Assembly: GCF_029522115.1 (NCBI RefSeq)
Contig: NZ_JAKWFK010000001.1
Coordinates: 372,001 to 436,000 of the forward strand
Source of the DNA: Trinickia sp. Y13
GTDB lineage: Bacteria; Pseudomonadota; Gammaproteobacteria; Burkholderiales; Burkholderiaceae
Reading direction: 5' to 3'
DNA length: 64,000 nucleotides
Below, in pieces: positions 18,326-27,599 of this stretch. The translations under genes were made by a program, and so were the position numbers. A model generated the notes under the pieces. The model was given only the letters and a program-made list of their open reading frames with translations, ran no database searches and had not been told where the DNA came from. The first letter of the stretch is position 1, and each line of letters starts with the position of its first letter.

Positions 18326-18347
18326 AGATTGGCTGTACCGCCAATCT
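18326..18347. promoter_or_regulatory. Inverted repeat AGATTGGC-N6-GCCAATCT just upstream of sauS
   Basis: Perfect 8-bp arms 20 bp before the sauS start codon, with the same 6-nt spacing as the repeat at 18222. It may be a second operator or a leader hairpin. Confidence 0.45.
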
Positions 18348-18367
18348 TTCTTGCAATGGGAGCGTGT

Positions 18368-19813
18368 ATGAATGTGAGGGCTACAACGGCCGAAACGGCA
18401 AGCGTGCCGGCCGCGGACGACGTGACGCGCGAGGTGGGCGCGCTCGTCGCCCGCGCACGCGAGGCGCAGCGCGTCTTCGAGCAAGCGGGTCAAACGGCGC
18501 TCGATACGGCTGCGGCCGCGGCGGCCTGGGCGATCATGGAGCCGGGGCGCAATCGCCGCCTCGCGCAGCTCGCGGTGCGCGACACGGGCCTTGGCAACGT
18601 CGAGGACAAGGTGCAAAAGAACTTCCGCAAGACGCTCGGGCTGCTGCGCGATTTGCACGGCAAGCGCACTTGCGGCGTGATCGCGCGCGACGCCGAGCGA
18701 GGCATCGTCGAGATCGCCCGGGCGGTTGGGGTCGTGGCCGCCGTGACGCCATCGACCAATCCAGCGGCCACGCCCGCGAACAAGATCGTCAACGCGCTCA
18801 AATGCGGCAACGCAGTGATCGTATCGCCGTCGCCCAAAGGGTATACGTCGTGCGCGCTGCTCGTTCAGTTCATTCATCAGCAGTTTGACAAAGCCGGACT
18901 CGACCCGGCGCTCGTGCAACTGCTGCCGGCTCCCGTCAGCAAAGCGGCCAGCGCCGCGTTGATGGCCCAAGCGGACCTCGTGGTGGCGACGGGCTCGCAA
19001 GCGAACGTACGCATGGCCTACGCGAGCGGTACGCCGGCTTTCGGCGTCGGGGCGGGCAATGTCGCGTCGATCGTCGAACGCTCGGCCGATCTCGCCGATG
19101 CGGCGCGCAAGATCGCGCTGTCCAAGACGTTCGACAATGCGACGAGCTGTTCTTCCGAAAACAGCGTCGTGATCGAGGACGCGATCTATGACGCGATGCT
19201 CGGCGAGCTGCAACGGTGCGGGGGCGTATTGCTCGATGCGGCGCAAAAAGCCCGGCTGCAAGCGGCGATGTGGCGCGACGGCAAACTTTCGGAGCACTGC
19301 ACCGCAAAGCCGGCGTCGCGCATCGCGCAAACGGCGGGGCTGGAGGAGATCGCGGCGCGCGAGCCCGCGTTTTTGATGGTGGAGGAGAGCGGCTTCGGGG
19401 CCGAGCACCCCTTCTCTGGCGAAAAGCTCGCGCCGGTGCTCGCGCTCTATCGCGCGAGCGATTTCGAGGCGGCGGCAAGCGTCGTGCGCCAGCTCTACGC
19501 GTATATGGGCGCGGGCCACTCGGTGGGCTTGCATACCGCGCATCTCGATCACGCAGTTCAATTGGGCGAGCGCTTGCCCGTTGCGCGCGTGATCGTCAAT
19601 CAAGCGCATTGCCTTGCCACGGGCGGCAACTTCAACAACGGTCTGCCGTTTTCCTTGTCGATGGGATGCGGCACTTGGGGCCGCAACAATTTTTCGGGCA
19701 ACCTCGATTACCGCTATTACCTGAATGTGACGCGGGTGGCCTATCCGATCGAGGAACGCGTGCCCGAACTCGACGCGCTGCTCGGCGAGTACTTCAGGAG
19801 CGTCGGCCGATGA
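18368..19813 (+). CDS. sauS: CoA-acylating sulfoacetaldehyde dehydrogenase-like aldehyde dehydrogenase
   Basis: 481 aa from the ATG at 18368 (GGGAG upstream). It belongs to the acylating aldehyde dehydrogenases: Rossmann segment GVVAAVTPSTNPAATPANK, cofactor loop ALKCGNAVIVSPSPKG, and catalytic C261 in NATSCSSENS. SauS of Cupriavidus necator reduces sulfoacetyl-CoA to sulfoacetaldehyde with NAD(P)H. The specific assignment rests on context: it overlaps an acyl-CoA synthetase, is followed by an MFS transporter, and lies in the same region as xsc and pta. Other CoA-acylating aldehyde dehydrogenases (e.g. EutE-like) are the main alternative. Confidence 0.75.
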   Translation: MNVRATTAETASVPAADDVTREVGALVARAREAQRVFEQAGQTALDTAAAAAAWAIMEPGRNRRLAQLAVRDTGLGNVEDKVQKNFRKTLGLLRDLHGKRTCGVIARDAERGIVEIARAVGVVAAVTPSTNPAATPANKIVNALKCGNAVIVSPSPKGYTSCALLVQFIHQQFDKAGLDPALVQLLPAPVSKAASAALMAQADLVVATGSQANVRMAYASGTPAFGVGAGNVASIVERSADLADAARKIALSKTFDNATSCSSENSVVIEDAIYDAMLGELQRCGGVLLDAAQKARLQAAMWRDGKLSEHCTAKPASRIAQTAGLEEIAAREPAFLMVEESGFGAEHPFSGEKLAPVLALYRASDFEAAASVVRQLYAYMGAGHSVGLHTAHLDHAVQLGERLPVARVIVNQAHCLATGGNFNNGLPFSLSMGCGTWGRNNFSGNLDYRYYLNVTRVAYPIEERVPELDALLGEYFRSVGR

Positions 19814-21429
19814 AAACGCCTACGACACTGCGCGCATTGATCGACATGCGCGCGATGCAATCTCCAGACGAGCCGTTCCTGTTGACCACCTTCGCGCAGG
19901 ATGACGCGCGTACCGCTGAGGCTGCGGCGATCACCTTCTCCATGCTTCATGCGCAGTGCCGCGAGCTCGAGGCGCGCTTTCGGGCGGCGGGACTGCGGCG
20001 GGGCGACGTCGTATCCGTGTTCATGGGCAACGGCGTGCAAACCGCCACGCTGCTACTCGGGGCGATGTATAGCGGGCTCATTGCTCACCCGCTCAACCTG
20101 CTGTGTCAGGCGTCGCAGTTGCGCTACATCGTCGAGCACTCGGATACCCACATGATTTTCGTTTGCGACGAAACGGCCGAGGCGATCGCGGCCGCTTGCT
20201 CGGCGCTTTCCGAGCAAGCGCCTACGCGAGACATTGCGCTCGTCCGTACGGCGCCCGATGCGCTCGAATTGCCGGCGCTGGCGGCGGCCCGTCTCGCGCT
20301 GGCCGAAACCGCGTCGGCGGGCGCCGAGGAAGAACCCGCGGACGAAGATCCCGTGCTCGCTTGCGTCGAGCCGAACGACATCGCGTTGTTGATGTACACG
20401 TCCGGCACGACAGGCGCGCCCAAAGGCGTGCTGCTGAGCCACCACAATCTACTGGCCAATGCCCGCAACATCAGCGCCGAGCACCGGCTCGGCGGAGCCG
20501 ACCGCGTGCTCGCTTCGTTGCCGCTTTATCACATCAATGGCCTCGTCGTGACGCTGCTCGCGCCGCTTTTCCACGGTGGCTCGGTCGTGATGACGCCGCG
20601 CTTTTCGGCGCGCACGTTCTGGCAAGACGTTTCGCGCTTGCACTGCACCTGGATCAACCTCGTGCCGACGATAGTCGCGTATCTGCTGGGCGGGGAGCAA
20701 CCGCAAGGGTGCGACCTCTCGGCGCTCAGGTTCTGCCGCACGGCATCGGCGGCGCTCCCCGCCGATCATCATCGCGCGTTCGAGGCGCGCTTTGGCATCG
20801 GCATCGTCGAAACGATGGGGATGACCGAAACGGCCGCGCCGATCTTCAGCAACCCCTATGAGCCCGCATTGCGGCGCATCGGCAGCATCGGGCTGCCTTC
20901 GGGCGCGCAGGCGAAGGTGATCGATCGCGAGGGCCGCGAATGCGCGGCGTACGAGGCCGGTGAGATCGTGCTGCGCGGCGAGCAAATCATGCAGGGCTAC
21001 TACAAGCGGCCCGACGAAACCGCGAAGGCGTTCACGGCGGACGGCTGGTTGCGCACGGGCGATCTCGGGTACCGCGACGACGATGGATATTTCTACATCA
21101 ACGGCCGCGCGAAGGAACTGATCATCAAAGGCGGCGAGAACATCGCGCCGCGCGAGATCGACGAAGCGCTATTGCGCCACCCGGGCGTATTCGATGCGGC
21201 CGCGGTGGGCGTGCCCGATCCGGCTTACGGGCAGGAGATCGTCGCATTCGTCGTCGCGCGCGAGGCGCATTGGGACGGCGCACCGGACGCCGGGGAGCTG
21301 CGCGCGCACTGTCTGCGGGAACTGGGACGGTACAAAACGCCAAAGGAAATCCACTTCGTCAGCGAACTGCCGCGCGGCCCGTCGGGCAAGGTGCAGCGTC
21401 TGAAGCTCGTCGCCCCCGCGCCCGACTGA
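19810..21429 (+). CDS. sauT: AMP-forming acyl-CoA synthetase, probable sulfoacetate-CoA ligase
   Basis: 539 aa. The ATG at 19810 overlaps the sauS stop (ATGA). The adenylation signature YTSGTTGAPKGVLLSHHN lies near residue 197, with GMTETAAPI, the hinge TGDLGYRDDDGYFYINGR and the catalytic lysine in PRGPSGKVQR near the C-terminus. With the neighbouring SauS it would activate sulfoacetate to sulfoacetyl-CoA (ATP to AMP). Translational overlap supports a joint role. The substrate is inferred from context; family members also use fatty or aromatic acids. Confidence 0.75.
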   Translation: MKTPTTLRALIDMRAMQSPDEPFLLTTFAQDDARTAEAAAITFSMLHAQCRELEARFRAAGLRRGDVVSVFMGNGVQTATLLLGAMYSGLIAHPLNLLCQASQLRYIVEHSDTHMIFVCDETAEAIAAACSALSEQAPTRDIALVRTAPDALELPALAAARLALAETASAGAEEEPADEDPVLACVEPNDIALLMYTSGTTGAPKGVLLSHHNLLANARNISAEHRLGGADRVLASLPLYHINGLVVTLLAPLFHGGSVVMTPRFSARTFWQDVSRLHCTWINLVPTIVAYLLGGEQPQGCDLSALRFCRTASAALPADHHRAFEARFGIGIVETMGMTETAAPIFSNPYEPALRRIGSIGLPSGAQAKVIDREGRECAAYEAGEIVLRGEQIMQGYYKRPDETAKAFTADGWLRTGDLGYRDDDGYFYINGRAKELIIKGGENIAPREIDEALLRHPGVFDAAAVGVPDPAYGQEIVAFVVAREAHWDGAPDAGELRAHCLRELGRYKTPKEIHFVSELPRGPSGKVQRLKLVAPAPD

Positions 21430-21515
21430 CGCGGACGGCACGGGTTGCCCGCGCCCAGGCGCGGCCCAGTATGGACACCGAATTTCCCAAGAAAGAGACG
21501 GTAGGAGACATCGAC

Positions 21516-22904
21516 ATGAAACAACGTGCGCAGCGCGTGAAGACGCGCCACATCATTTTGGCGGTCATGTGCCTCATGTATTTCATCTCATACATCGATC
21601 GCGTGAACATCGCGGTCGCCGGACCGCTGATCCGCCACGAGATGGGCTTGACCACCGTGCAACTCGGTCTCGTTTTTTCGGCGTTCGCTTATCCCTATGC
21701 AGCCATGCAGATCATCGGCGGATGCTTATCCGACAAATTCGGGCCGAAGCTCGTGCTCACCGTGCTCTCGCTGATTTGGGGCGCGGCCACGCTGGCGACG
21801 GGCTTCGCCGGCAGTGTGGCCACGCTCGTCGCGCTGCGCTTCATGCTGGGGATCGGCGAAGGCGGCGCATTTCCGTCCGCGACGCGTGCGTTCACTTACT
21901 GGATGCCCGTGCGCGAGCGCGGCTTCGCGCAAGGCATCACGCACAGCTTCGCGCGTCTGGGCGGGGCCGTCACGCCGCCGCTCGTGCTCGCCGTTGTCGT
22001 CGCAGGCGGTTGGCGCGATGCGTTCATCTTGCTGGGCGTCGCTAGCCTTGCTTGGACCGTGCTCTATTTGTTCGTATTCACGAACACGCCCGAGCAGAAT
22101 CGTCGCATCACGCGCGAGGAAACCGCCGAAATCGGCTACCGAAGCGGCGATTGCGAACGCGCCAAGCGCGCGCCTACGCCATGGCGCAAGCTGATCCGGC
22201 GCATGTGGCTCGTCACGTTCGTCGACTTTTGTTACGGCTGGCTGTTGTGGGTCTACTTGACGTGGCTGCCGTCGTACCTGAAGGAGTCGCGCGGCTTCGA
22301 TCTGAAGCATCTCGCGCTGTTCACGGCGTTGCCGTTGCTCGCCGGGGTGGTGGGCGACACGTTGGGCGGCGTGGTGTCGGACCGCATTTATAAAAGCACA
22401 GGGAGGCTGCGTCTTGCGCGCGTCGCCGTGCTCGTCGTCGGCATGGGCGGTTCGCTCGCGTTTCTCTTGCCGATGATTTCGGTCGCCGATCCGATGACGG
22501 CGGTTTGGCTGCTCACCGGGTCGTTCTTCTTTCTGGAAATCACGAATCCGGTGCTATGGACCCTGCCGCTCGATATCGCCGGCAAGTACGCCGGGACCGC
22601 TGGCGGGATGATGAACACCGGGTTCGGCATCGCGGGAATGATTTCTCCCGTGGCGTTCGGCTATCTGATCGAACACACCGGCAGCTACAACGCGCCGTTC
22701 ATGGTCTCGGCCGGTTTGCTTGCATTGGGCTTGGTCGCCGCGTTGTTCATCGACACCGCGCGCACCGTGGAAGCCGACGAGGAGCGCGAGCGCGAGCACG
22801 GGGAGGGGTCCGCGGCGCGCGGCGCATTCGCGTTTCTCGACGCAGCGCCGGCCGTGCGGCTCGAGCGCCATTCGCTGCGCCGGCCGCTGCGCTGGTGGCG
22901 CTGA
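21516..22904 (+). CDS. sauU: MFS transporter, probable sulfoacetate importer
   Basis: 462 aa from the ATG at 21516, preceded by TAGGAGA; an in-frame ATG at 21471 is an alternative. ACS-family signature: LMYFISYIDRVNIAVAGPLIRHEMGL. It has 12 membrane segments and a charged C-terminal tail (EADEEREREHGEG). Its position after sauS and sauT matches the C. necator sauRSTU order, where SauU is the proposed sulfoacetate transporter. It converges with the GMC gene, 15 bp between stops. Confidence 0.75.
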   Translation: MKQRAQRVKTRHIILAVMCLMYFISYIDRVNIAVAGPLIRHEMGLTTVQLGLVFSAFAYPYAAMQIIGGCLSDKFGPKLVLTVLSLIWGAATLATGFAGSVATLVALRFMLGIGEGGAFPSATRAFTYWMPVRERGFAQGITHSFARLGGAVTPPLVLAVVVAGGWRDAFILLGVASLAWTVLYLFVFTNTPEQNRRITREETAEIGYRSGDCERAKRAPTPWRKLIRRMWLVTFVDFCYGWLLWVYLTWLPSYLKESRGFDLKHLALFTALPLLAGVVGDTLGGVVSDRIYKSTGRLRLARVAVLVVGMGGSLAFLLPMISVADPMTAVWLLTGSFFFLEITNPVLWTLPLDIAGKYAGTAGGMMNTGFGIAGMISPVAFGYLIEHTGSYNAPFMVSAGLLALGLVAALFIDTARTVEADEEREREHGEGSAARGAFAFLDAAPAVRLERHSLRRPLRWWR

Positions 22905-22919
22905 GTGGGCGCGGCCGCG

Positions 22920-24557
22920 TCAAACGCCGGCGACAGCCGGTTCGCGCTGCGACACCGCTTGCGCCGCACGGTCTTCGAGGATCATATCGGCTGCCTTCTC
23001 GGCGATCATGATCACCGGCGCATTGGTGTTGCCCGACACGAGCTCCGGCATGATCGACGCGTCGACCACGCGCAAGCGGGCCACCCCGCGCACGCGCAGA
23101 CGCTCGTCGACGACGGCGAACGGGTCGTTGCCCATCTTGCAGGTGCACGCGGGATGGTAGATGGACTGACTGAACTGGCGGGCGGCATCGAGCAGCTCGG
23201 CATCGCTGCGATAGTGCGCGCCCGGCGTGAATTCGGACACGATATGCGGCGCGAGCGAGGGCGCGGCAGCGATGCGGCGCGCGACCTTGATCGCGCCCAC
23301 GACGACCGGATGATCGCGCTCGTCGGACAAATAGTTGGCATGGATCAGCGGGTAGCGCAGCGGGTCGGGCGAGACGATCTCGATCTGGCCGCGGCTGAAT
23401 GGCCGCAGTTGGCATACCGACGCCGTGAAGGCGGAGAACCGATGCGCGCCGTGTCCGGGCTTATCCGCGCTGAGCGGCTGCATGTGAAATTGGATGTCGG
23501 GCCGATCGACGCCGGGGCGCGAGCGCGTGAAGATAGCGACCTGGCTCGCGGCAAGCGTCAGCGGGCCGGTGCGCCACAGCGCGTACTGCATGCCGATCCA
23601 CGCTTTGCGCAGCGGGTGATTGACTTCGTCGTTGAGCGTGCGCTCGCGCGTGCGGTACACGAGCCGAACTTGCAGATGATCTTGCAGGTTGCGGCCCACG
23701 CCGGGCAGATCGAGCAGCACCGGCACGCCGGCGCGTTGCAGCACGCTTGCCGGGCCGATGCCCGAGTGTTGCAGAAGCTGCGGCGAGCCGATCGCGCCGG
23801 AGGCGAGAATCACCTCGGCGCGCGCGCACACGAACTTGCGCTCGCCGTCTTGCAGGTATTCGACGCCGATCGCGCGCTTGCCCGCAAAGCGCACGCGGCA
23901 AGCCTGCGCATGCGTGAGAACGTGCAAATTGCGGCGCCCGCGCGCCGGTTTCAGGAAGCCTTTCGCGGTGCTCCATCGAAAGCCTTTGTGGGCCGTTTGC
24001 TGGAAGTAGCCGACGCCTTCCTGGCTGGCCCCGTTGTAGTCGGGATTGAAGGGGATGCCGATTTCCTGCGCGGCGGCGATGAAGTGATCGGCGATGGGGC
24101 GGCGCAAGCGCAGATCGGACACTTTCAACGGTCCGCCCACGCCGTGATAGGCGTTCGCGCCGCGTTCCTGATCTTCGGATTTCTTGAAGTAGGGCAGCAC
24201 CTCGGCATAGCTCCAGCCGCGGTTGCCCAATTCGGCCCAGCGATCGTAATCCTCGCGCTGTCCGCGCACATAGAGCAGGCCGTTGAGCGAGCTGGACCCG
24301 CCGAGCACCTTGCCACGCGGCCAATCGACGCTGCGGCCGGCGAGATTGGCGTCGGGCTCGGTGCGATAGCACCAGTCGAGCTCGGGGTCGTGCATGGTCT
24401 TGAAATAGCCCACCGGCACGTGAATCCACGGATTGGTGTCGGCGCCCCCGGCCTCGAGCAAGAGGACGGTGTTGCGCGGGTCGGCGCTCAGGCGATTGGC
24501 CAATACGCATCCCGCCGATCCCGCACCGACGATGACATAGTCGACTTCCGGTTCCAT
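22920..24557 (-). CDS. GMC-family FAD dehydrogenase, isethionate/choline-dehydrogenase-like
   Basis: 545 aa from the ATG at 24557 (AGGAGACCC upstream); the frame extends further upstream without support. FAD-binding GAGSAGCVLANRLS follows the N-terminal VDYVIV. GMC signature 1 is GGSSSLNGLLYVRGQ, and the C-terminal catalytic region is YHPACTCKMG and SGNTNAPVIMIAEKAADMI. The protein oxidises an alcohol with electrons passed to a respiratory acceptor. Located between the sau genes and xsc/pta, it is a good candidate for an IseJ-type isethionate dehydrogenase yielding sulfoacetaldehyde. Choline dehydrogenase is the alternative, but no betaine gene is nearby. Confidence 0.78.
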   Translation of the reverse strand: MEPEVDYVIVGAGSAGCVLANRLSADPRNTVLLLEAGGADTNPWIHVPVGYFKTMHDPELDWCYRTEPDANLAGRSVDWPRGKVLGGSSSLNGLLYVRGQREDYDRWAELGNRGWSYAEVLPYFKKSEDQERGANAYHGVGGPLKVSDLRLRRPIADHFIAAAQEIGIPFNPDYNGASQEGVGYFQQTAHKGFRWSTAKGFLKPARGRRNLHVLTHAQACRVRFAGKRAIGVEYLQDGERKFVCARAEVILASGAIGSPQLLQHSGIGPASVLQRAGVPVLLDLPGVGRNLQDHLQVRLVYRTRERTLNDEVNHPLRKAWIGMQYALWRTGPLTLAASQVAIFTRSRPGVDRPDIQFHMQPLSADKPGHGAHRFSAFTASVCQLRPFSRGQIEIVSPDPLRYPLIHANYLSDERDHPVVVGAIKVARRIAAAPSLAPHIVSEFTPGAHYRSDAELLDAARQFSQSIYHPACTCKMGNDPFAVVDERLRVRGVARLRVVDASIMPELVSGNTNAPVIMIAEKAADMILEDRAAQAVSQREPAVAGV

Positions 24558-24670
24558 GAAAGGGTCTCCTGACAGCCCCTGCGAGGCCGCGTGAGTGCGC
24601 GCCGCACAGGGTCGCTTCACTGTCGCGGATGGCGGGAGGCGGCGCAAGACCCGCCCGCGCTGCGCGGACC

Positions 24671-24685
24671 AAACTGAAACGGAAA
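24671..24685. promoter_or_regulatory. AAACTGAAACG motif in the divergent GMC/CobS promoter region
   Basis: The 282-bp divergent gap (24558-24839) contains AAACTGAAACGGAAA. Its first 11 bases recur exactly at 15787 before the MHS gene, and TGAAACGA occurs (reverse strand) in the palindrome before xsc. It is a possible shared operator half-site. Confidence 0.3.
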
Positions 24686-24839
24686 ATATAGATTCGGGAT
24701 CAAAAGAGACCGGCGCTGCGCGGCGCACGGCGCTGTACCCAACGAAACGCCGTCACTGGCGCTATGAGCGGCGCGGGCGCGGACGATACGATGCGATTCG
24801 AGGCGCGAACGGCTCGCCGGCGAGGCAAAGGAGAAAGCG

Positions 24840-25841
24840 GTGACGACGGATTTCATGCAGGACAGGCCCGATCGAATGGTTTCGGTGCGAGAGTGCTTCG
24901 GCATCGACACGAGTTTGATGGCACCCATGTTCGCCGAGCGCGACGCTCACGTGCCCGATATCGATCCGGCCTACCGGTTCGATCCCGACGTCACGCTGGC
25001 GATCCTCGCGGGCTTCATGCGCAATCGGCGCGTGATGGTGCAGGGTTTGCACGGCACGGGTAAATCGACGCATATCGAGCAAGTTGCAGCGCGGCTGAAC
25101 TGGCCGTGCGTGCGCGTGAACCTCGACGGGCATATCAGCCGGCTGGATCTGGTCGGCAAGGATGCCATCGTCGTGCGCGAGGAGCGGCAGATCACCGAGT
25201 TCCAAGAGGGGATCGTGCCGTGGGCCCTGCAGCGGCCCGTTGCGTTGATCTTCGACGAATACGATGCCGGCCGGCCCGACGTCATGTTCGTGATCCAGCG
25301 CATCCTCGAGCGCGACGGCAGTTTCACGCTGCTCGATCAGAACCGCGTGATTCGACCGCATCCGTCCTTCCGGCTATTCGCCACGTCCAATACCGTTGGC
25401 CTGGGCAACCTGAACGGGCTTTACCACGGCACGCAGATGCTCAACCACGCGCAGATGGACCGCTGGAACGTCGTCGCGAAGCTGAGCTATCTGCCGCCCG
25501 AGAAGGAGGCCGATATCGTGCTGGCGCGGGTGCCGGAAATGGACGATTCGGCCGGTCGCGCGCGCGTCGAGCAGATGGTCGCGATGGCGGCGCTCACACG
25601 CCGAGGCTTCGCCGCAGGCGATCTGTCGACGCTGATGTCGCCGCGCACGGTGATCAACTGGGCGGAGAACTGCCAAATTTTCAAGGACGCCGAACTCGCA
25701 TTTCGCCTGACGTTCCTGAACAAGTGCGACGAATCCGAGCGTCCTATCGTCGGCGAGTACTATCAGCGCTGCTTCGGCGTCGAACTGTGCGAGGCGGGGC
25801 ACGAAGCCGAAGCGGGCGGCGGCGCCTCGACGCCGACATGA
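24840..25841 (+). CDS. CobS-like AAA+ (MoxR-type) ATPase
   Basis: 333 aa, GTG start behind AAAGGAG. The N-terminal segment (MVSVRECFGIDTSL) resembles CobS. Walker A is GLHGTGKST (69-77), Walker B is ALIFDEYD (near 133), sensor 1 is FATSNTVGLGN. CobS forms the ATPase ring of aerobic cobaltochelatase together with CobT. Here it overlaps a CobT-like VWA gene, but no CobN or other cobalamin gene is seen. The pair lies between a GMC dehydrogenase and the xsc-pta operon, so it may be a maturation chaperone for a metalloenzyme rather than a cobaltochelatase (inference). Confidence 0.8.
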   Translation: MTTDFMQDRPDRMVSVRECFGIDTSLMAPMFAERDAHVPDIDPAYRFDPDVTLAILAGFMRNRRVMVQGLHGTGKSTHIEQVAARLNWPCVRVNLDGHISRLDLVGKDAIVVREERQITEFQEGIVPWALQRPVALIFDEYDAGRPDVMFVIQRILERDGSFTLLDQNRVIRPHPSFRLFATSNTVGLGNLNGLYHGTQMLNHAQMDRWNVVAKLSYLPPEKEADIVLARVPEMDDSAGRARVEQMVAMAALTRRGFAAGDLSTLMSPRTVINWAENCQIFKDAELAFRLTFLNKCDESERPIVGEYYQRCFGVELCEAGHEAEAGGGASTPT

Positions 25842-27556
25842 CGCCGCCGCCTGAAACAGTGTGCGCCGCGGCGCGCCGCGAACGCTTGTGCGCGGCCGTG
25901 GCCCGCGCGCTGACGGGCGATGCCGCCTTGCATTACCGAAGCGGACGCTTGTGCCGGCAGGTGCGGCCGTTGCCGTTGCATGCGCCGCATCTGCGCAGCG
26001 ACGCGACGCGCGACGATTTCGCTCTGCTTCGCGGCGCAGCCGATTGCGCGGCGATGCGGCTCGTGCATTCGGACGCGGCGTTGCATCGGTCGTTATCCCC
26101 TGCGCCTTACGTCGAGCGCTTGTTGTTCGAGATACTCGAGCAGATTCGGTGCGAGGCTCAGCCTGCGCCGGGCATGCACGGGCTAGCACGCAACCTGCGC
26201 GAGCGTTTCGAGTCTTGGTCGCGCGGCTGTTGCAGAGCGGGCCTCGCTGACGATCACCTCGGCATCCTCGTCTATACGGTCGTGCAAATTACATGGTCGC
26301 GCGTGACGGGTTGGCCGGTCCTTGGCGAAACGGAAGATCTCATCGAGGCCACGCGTGCCGGCATCGTCCCGCAGATCGGCACGGACTTGGCGGGGTTGCG
26401 CCGGCATCGCTTCGATCAACGCGCCTACGCCCGGCATGCGTGCGAGTTGGCGCATCGGATCGCATCGATGCTCGCGCATGCGCGCGCCGGGTTCGTCGAT
26501 ACCGGAGGCGATTGCCGAAAACCCGACGACCCTTTGAGCGCCTTCTCGCTCTGGGTGGACTTCGACGAATCGCAGGAGGCCGGTGCGGGAAGCGCGACGC
26601 TGGGGGCAAGCCGAAACCTGGACCCGACCGCGCAGGGTTACCGGGCATACACGACGCAGTTCGACCATGAGGTGCGCGCAGCAGCGCTCGCCAGGCGGGC
26701 GCTGCTGCGCGAATACCGCGCGAAGCTCGACGAGCGCATTGCACAGAGCGGCATCGACAGCGCGCGCATTGCACGCGCGTTGCAGGCAGCGCTTGCCGTC
26801 CCGCGCAGGGATGGCTGGTCGTTCGGCGAGGAAGACGGGCGCATCGACGGACGCCGCTTGGCGCAGGTCGTCAGTTCGCCCGCCGAGCGGCGCGTGTTCA
26901 TGCGAGAGCGGATGCGCCCGCATGGCGATTGCGCGATCGGTTTTTTGATCGACTGTTCGGCATCGATGAAGGCGCAGATCGAAACGATTGCGATGCTGGT
27001 CGACAGCCTCGTGCGCGCGGGCGAGCAAGCCGGGCTTGTAACCGAAGTGCTCGGTTTCACGACCGGCGCATGGAATGGCGGGCGCGCGCGCCTTCAGTGG
27101 CTCGCGTGCGCACGGCCGCCGCATCCGGGACGCCTGAACGAGCTTTGCCATATGGTGCTCAAGAGCGCGAACGATAGTTGGCGGCGTGCGCGCACCGACA
27201 TCGCCGCGCTGTTCAAGGCCGATCTGTTTCGCGAGGGCGTGGACGGCGAGGCCGTCGAGTGGGCGTGCGCGCGGCTGGCCGCGGTGCCGGTCACGCGGCG
27301 CATCCTCGTCGTGATCTCGGATGGCAGCCCAATGGATGCAGCCACCGCCCAGGCCAACGACGCGGCCTATCTCGATGCGCATCTGAAGGAGGTGCTTTTG
27401 CGCCACGAGACGCTGCGCGACGTGGACGTGGTGGGGCTAGGCATCGGGCGCGACTTGAGCGCTTACTACCGGCATTGCGCGACGTTGGACCCGGCAGCGC
27501 CGCTCGATATGAAGCGGCTCGCCGGGGTGGCACGGTGGATTGGAGCGAGGCGCTAG
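25838..27556 (+). CDS. CobT-like VWA-domain protein
   Basis: 572 aa. The start is the ATG at 25838, overlapping the CobS-like stop (ATGA); the same frame is open far upstream inside the previous gene but that part is not coding. The N-terminal half is divergent. The C-terminal VWA domain (about 355-540) has the MIDAS motif DCSAS (372-376), a conserved TEVLGFTTGAWNGG and ISDGSPMD. CobT partners CobS in AAA+/VWA remodelling machines that insert metal. It converges with pta (43 bp between stops). The role in this sulfonate neighbourhood is unknown. Confidence 0.78.
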   Translation: MTPPPETVCAAARRERLCAAVARALTGDAALHYRSGRLCRQVRPLPLHAPHLRSDATRDDFALLRGAADCAAMRLVHSDAALHRSLSPAPYVERLLFEILEQIRCEAQPAPGMHGLARNLRERFESWSRGCCRAGLADDHLGILVYTVVQITWSRVTGWPVLGETEDLIEATRAGIVPQIGTDLAGLRRHRFDQRAYARHACELAHRIASMLAHARAGFVDTGGDCRKPDDPLSAFSLWVDFDESQEAGAGSATLGASRNLDPTAQGYRAYTTQFDHEVRAAALARRALLREYRAKLDERIAQSGIDSARIARALQAALAVPRRDGWSFGEEDGRIDGRRLAQVVSSPAERRVFMRERMRPHGDCAIGFLIDCSASMKAQIETIAMLVDSLVRAGEQAGLVTEVLGFTTGAWNGGRARLQWLACARPPHPGRLNELCHMVLKSANDSWRRARTDIAALFKADLFREGVDGEAVEWACARLAAVPVTRRILVVISDGSPMDAATAQANDAAYLDAHLKEVLLRHETLRDVDVVGLGIGRDLSAYYRHCATLDPAAPLDMKRLAGVARWIGARR

Positions 27557-27599
27557 CCCACGTAGCCGACGTAGCCGTCGGCCATGCGGCGGCCCCGTC

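Noticed and set aside
18071-19609. 512-codon minus-strand frame opposite sauS
   Set aside because: Arg-rich shadow translation; aldehyde dehydrogenase motifs are on the plus strand.
22905-24572. 555-codon plus-strand frame opposite the GMC dehydrogenase
   Set aside because: No motif or RBS; the GMC gene explains the region.
25106-25837. Upstream in-frame extension of the CobT-like gene inside the CobS-like gene
   Set aside because: The residues before the ATG at 25838 are an out-of-frame reading of CobS and the ATGA overlap gives a natural start.
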